This document shows, piece by piece, positions 20,517 to 21,739 of a DNA stretch of 21,739 nucleotides; within the stretch, counting starts at the first letter, position 1; each line of letters starts with the position of its first letter. Source of the stretch: Fragilariopsis cylindrus CCMP1102 (taxonomy: Eukaryota > Bacillariophyta > Bacillariophyceae > Bacillariales > Bacillariaceae); NCBI GenBank assembly GCA_900095095.1, contig FMBT01000701.1, positions 1-21,739 of the forward strand, written 5' to 3'. The position numbers and the translations under genes are program-made. The notes under the pieces are model-generated. The model was not told the DNA's origin. It saw nothing but the letters and a program-made list of their open reading frames with translations, and made no database searches.

Positions 20517-20791
20517 ACGACAAAGAATGATGACGATGACGATGACGACAAGAATGATGACGATGATAACAAGAATGACGATGATGATAACAAGAACGAT
20601 GATGATGACAAAAAAACGACGACGACGATGACAGCAACAACAGCAACAGCAGCAACAACAACAACAACGACGACAACAACAGCAATGATAAGGATAGTAA
20701 TAGTAACTCAAGACGACCAACTCGAAGTCCTACAAGACGACCAACTCAAAGTCCGACCCGAAGAACCTCTCGTTCGCCTTTTTTATTTTAA
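20517..20791 (+). pseudogene. Asp/Asn-rich tract and P-T repeat, fragment of a coding region
   Basis: One frame from 20517 reads Asp/Asn/Lys (NDDDDDDKNDD type). After an A7 run (20610-20616) the acid/Asn/Ser text continues in another frame and leads into RRPTRSPTRRPTQSPTRR, ending at TAA 20789-20791. P-T/P-S repeats of this kind are common in diatom secreted and wall-associated proteins. The fragment starts just after acacatatag, which could be a splice acceptor; no start codon or other domain was found. The minus-strand frames rich in Ser/Leu over the same DNA are shadows. It may be only simple-sequence DNA. Confidence 0.35.
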
Positions 20792-21132
20792 AAGTACGGT
20801 GCGGTAATGTTGCTGTATGGTATAGTGTTGCTGTTGCTGGTTCTCGTGATGAGTGATGCCAGTAGTACTACTTCAATTTAATAAGCTTGCTATTGCAACC
20901 TTGTCGTGAAGCAAATGTTCTCTTACCTTTGTTTATTCTTGTCTTGTTGCTGTGTTATTGTGAGTTGCGAAATAATGTGTTTTGTGATTTTGAATGATTT
21001 GAGATTTTGATCTACTAAGAACGTTGCTATTTTCAATTTGTGCGACTAAGAGATCATGTACGTGTAAAATTCAATGTAATTATTACGAATGATGATGTAA
21101 CACGAATGAAAAAGACGTTAAAGGCGATAAAT
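20792..21132. other. Intergenic, nothing recognised
   Basis: AT-rich sequence with no open frame, repeat or RNA gene that I can support. Confidence 0.5.
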
Positions 21133-21300
21133 TACTTCCTCCGTGCGTAATTAAGACGCAAGGAGGATGAGGGAAACTTGTGACTTTAACCCTCTATTTT
21201 GTTAGTAGATCTAAATATTTTAAGGTTTTAGCGTGCTTTTACAAGCGCTAAATTTTCAGCCGATAGCGCGGGTGAATTAACGCGTTGCACGGAGGAAGTA
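21133..21300. mobile_element. Stowaway-like MITE (Tc1/mariner type) with TA duplication
   Basis: Terminal inverted repeats CTTCCTCCGTGC (21135-21146) and GCACGGAGGAAG (21287-21298) are perfect over 12 bp and flanked on both sides by TA (21133-21134 and 21299-21300). The element is 164 bp, non-coding, with an inner partial palindrome (tagcg ... cgcta, around 21227-21251). The CTNCCTCCGTNC-type terminus and TA target are hallmarks of Stowaway MITEs moved by Tc1/mariner transposases; none is encoded in the window. Confidence 0.82.
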
Positions 21301-21439
21301 CAGTGCGCAAAAACAAGCCATCATTATTTGCTTTCAGTTAGAGAGTTGATTGATCAAATAATTAAAATGAATGCCGTAATCGAGCATACAGTACGTCACA
21401 CCAAATAAAAGATACAAAAAATACTTCTTGAATAACAAA

Positions 21440-21709
21440 ATGAAAGGACTACTACTACAACAGCACCTACTAGTTCCCGGTCTATTGATATGGCTCTGGG
21501 TGGGATCACAATCAGTGTTATCTCTAACGACGACGAACAGCAACGGCAACGGCAACGGCGACAACATCAGCAACAACAACAACAAACCTACACAACGACG
21601 TGATTTTGTGAACACCGCAATCATCAGCAGTGCAACTGGCCTCATTGCATCATCTTTCTTTCCTCATGTGTCACGGGCGGCAGCAGATGATAATCCAAAC
21701 AAAGAATAA
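21440..21709 (+). CDS. Thylakoid-lumen presequence of a plastid protein, cut short by a stop near the window edge
   Basis: 89 aa from the first ATG in the frame. Residues 1-29 are a hydrophobic signal peptide (LLVPGLLIWLWVG), 30-51 a Thr/Asn/Gly-rich transit-like stretch, and 52-82 a twin-arginine lumen signal: QRRDF, then a hydrophobic core (IISSATGLIASSFF), then a basic residue and the AAA cleavage site. This is the three-part route through ER, plastid envelope and thylakoid (Tat). Only seven residues (DDNPNKE) follow before TAA at 21707-21709, so the mature protein is missing. The next frame is open to the window end, which would fit a frameshift just before the stop; an unseen intron or a decayed gene are other options. 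The cargo cannot be named. Confidence 0.55.
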   Translation: MKGLLLQQHLLVPGLLIWLWVGSQSVLSLTTTNSNGNGNGDNISNNNNKPTQRRDFVNTAIISSATGLIASSFFPHVSRAAADDNPNKE

Positions 21710-21739
21710 TCAACAACAACTTCCTTTTTGTGTCATTGA

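Noticed and set aside
20408..20720. Minus-strand frames made of Ser/Leu, Cys or His runs
   Set aside because: Shadows of trinucleotide and hexamer repeats; no sensible protein.
1..21739. CRISPR arrays, tRNA or rRNA genes, bacterial operons or ribosome binding sites
   Set aside because: None seen. The repeats are simple-sequence tracts and the genes have spliceosomal introns, so the DNA is eukaryotic nuclear.

Overview
The window looks like nuclear DNA of a diatom (stramenopile). Pointers: spliceosomal GT-AG introns in at least two genes; a Pro/Ser-repeat stalk on a carbonic-anhydrase-like protein; a plastid presequence with a Phe directly after the signal-peptide site (VSA|FVF, a relative of the diatom ASAFAP motif); a signal peptide followed by a twin-Arg region (thylakoid-lumen targeting); the diatom LRR family with INRGGR/LWP/LIREGP motifs; the diatom type of retroelement with a WVKSHQDD RNase H motif; and abundant trinucleotide and Asn/Ser/Asp tracts. 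Species cannot be fixed from the sequence.

Layout, left to right. (1) 313-2839, minus: a seven-exon alpha-carbonic-anhydrase-like gene for a single-pass membrane protein with a cytosolic basic repeat, a transmembrane helix, a P-S stalk and a CA domain in which the three zinc-histidine positions appear replaced. It has an apparent 1-nt frameshift near the C-terminus. (2) 3336-~5900, minus: a decayed, 5'-truncated retroelement (post-RT region, RNase H, zinc knuckle) ending in a hairpin and a short A run. (3) ~5930-7239: gene-poor spacer. (4) 7240-14540, plus: a ~2,380-residue helical scaffold protein that I assign to Nup188 of the nuclear pore inner ring, with one clear intron. (5) 15156-16496, minus: a nucleus-encoded, plastid-targeted response regulator of the TctD/Ycf29 type (receiver plus LuxR-type HTH). 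It has an insertion in the HTH that may be an unspliced in-frame intron. (6) 17360-18350, plus: a TIM-barrel, phosphoribosylanthranilate-isomerase-like gene broken by four 1-nt shifts. (7) 19166-20366, minus: an LRR-family gene broken by at least five shifts. (8) 20517-20791, plus: an Asp/Asn-rich tract running into P-T repeats, a coding fragment at best. (9) 21135-21298: a Stowaway-like MITE with TA target duplication. (10) 21440-21709, plus: a thylakoid-lumen presequence followed almost at once by a stop, at the window edge.

The genes do not form an operon-like unit. Nup188 and the regulator converge; the regulator and the TIM-barrel gene diverge. The most notable points are the plastid-type regulator now in the nucleus with its odd HTH insertion, the apparently zinc-less membrane-anchored CA-like protein, and the contrast between a 7-kb intact Nup188 gene and a right-hand block where nearly every gene is frameshifted, often at homopolymers.
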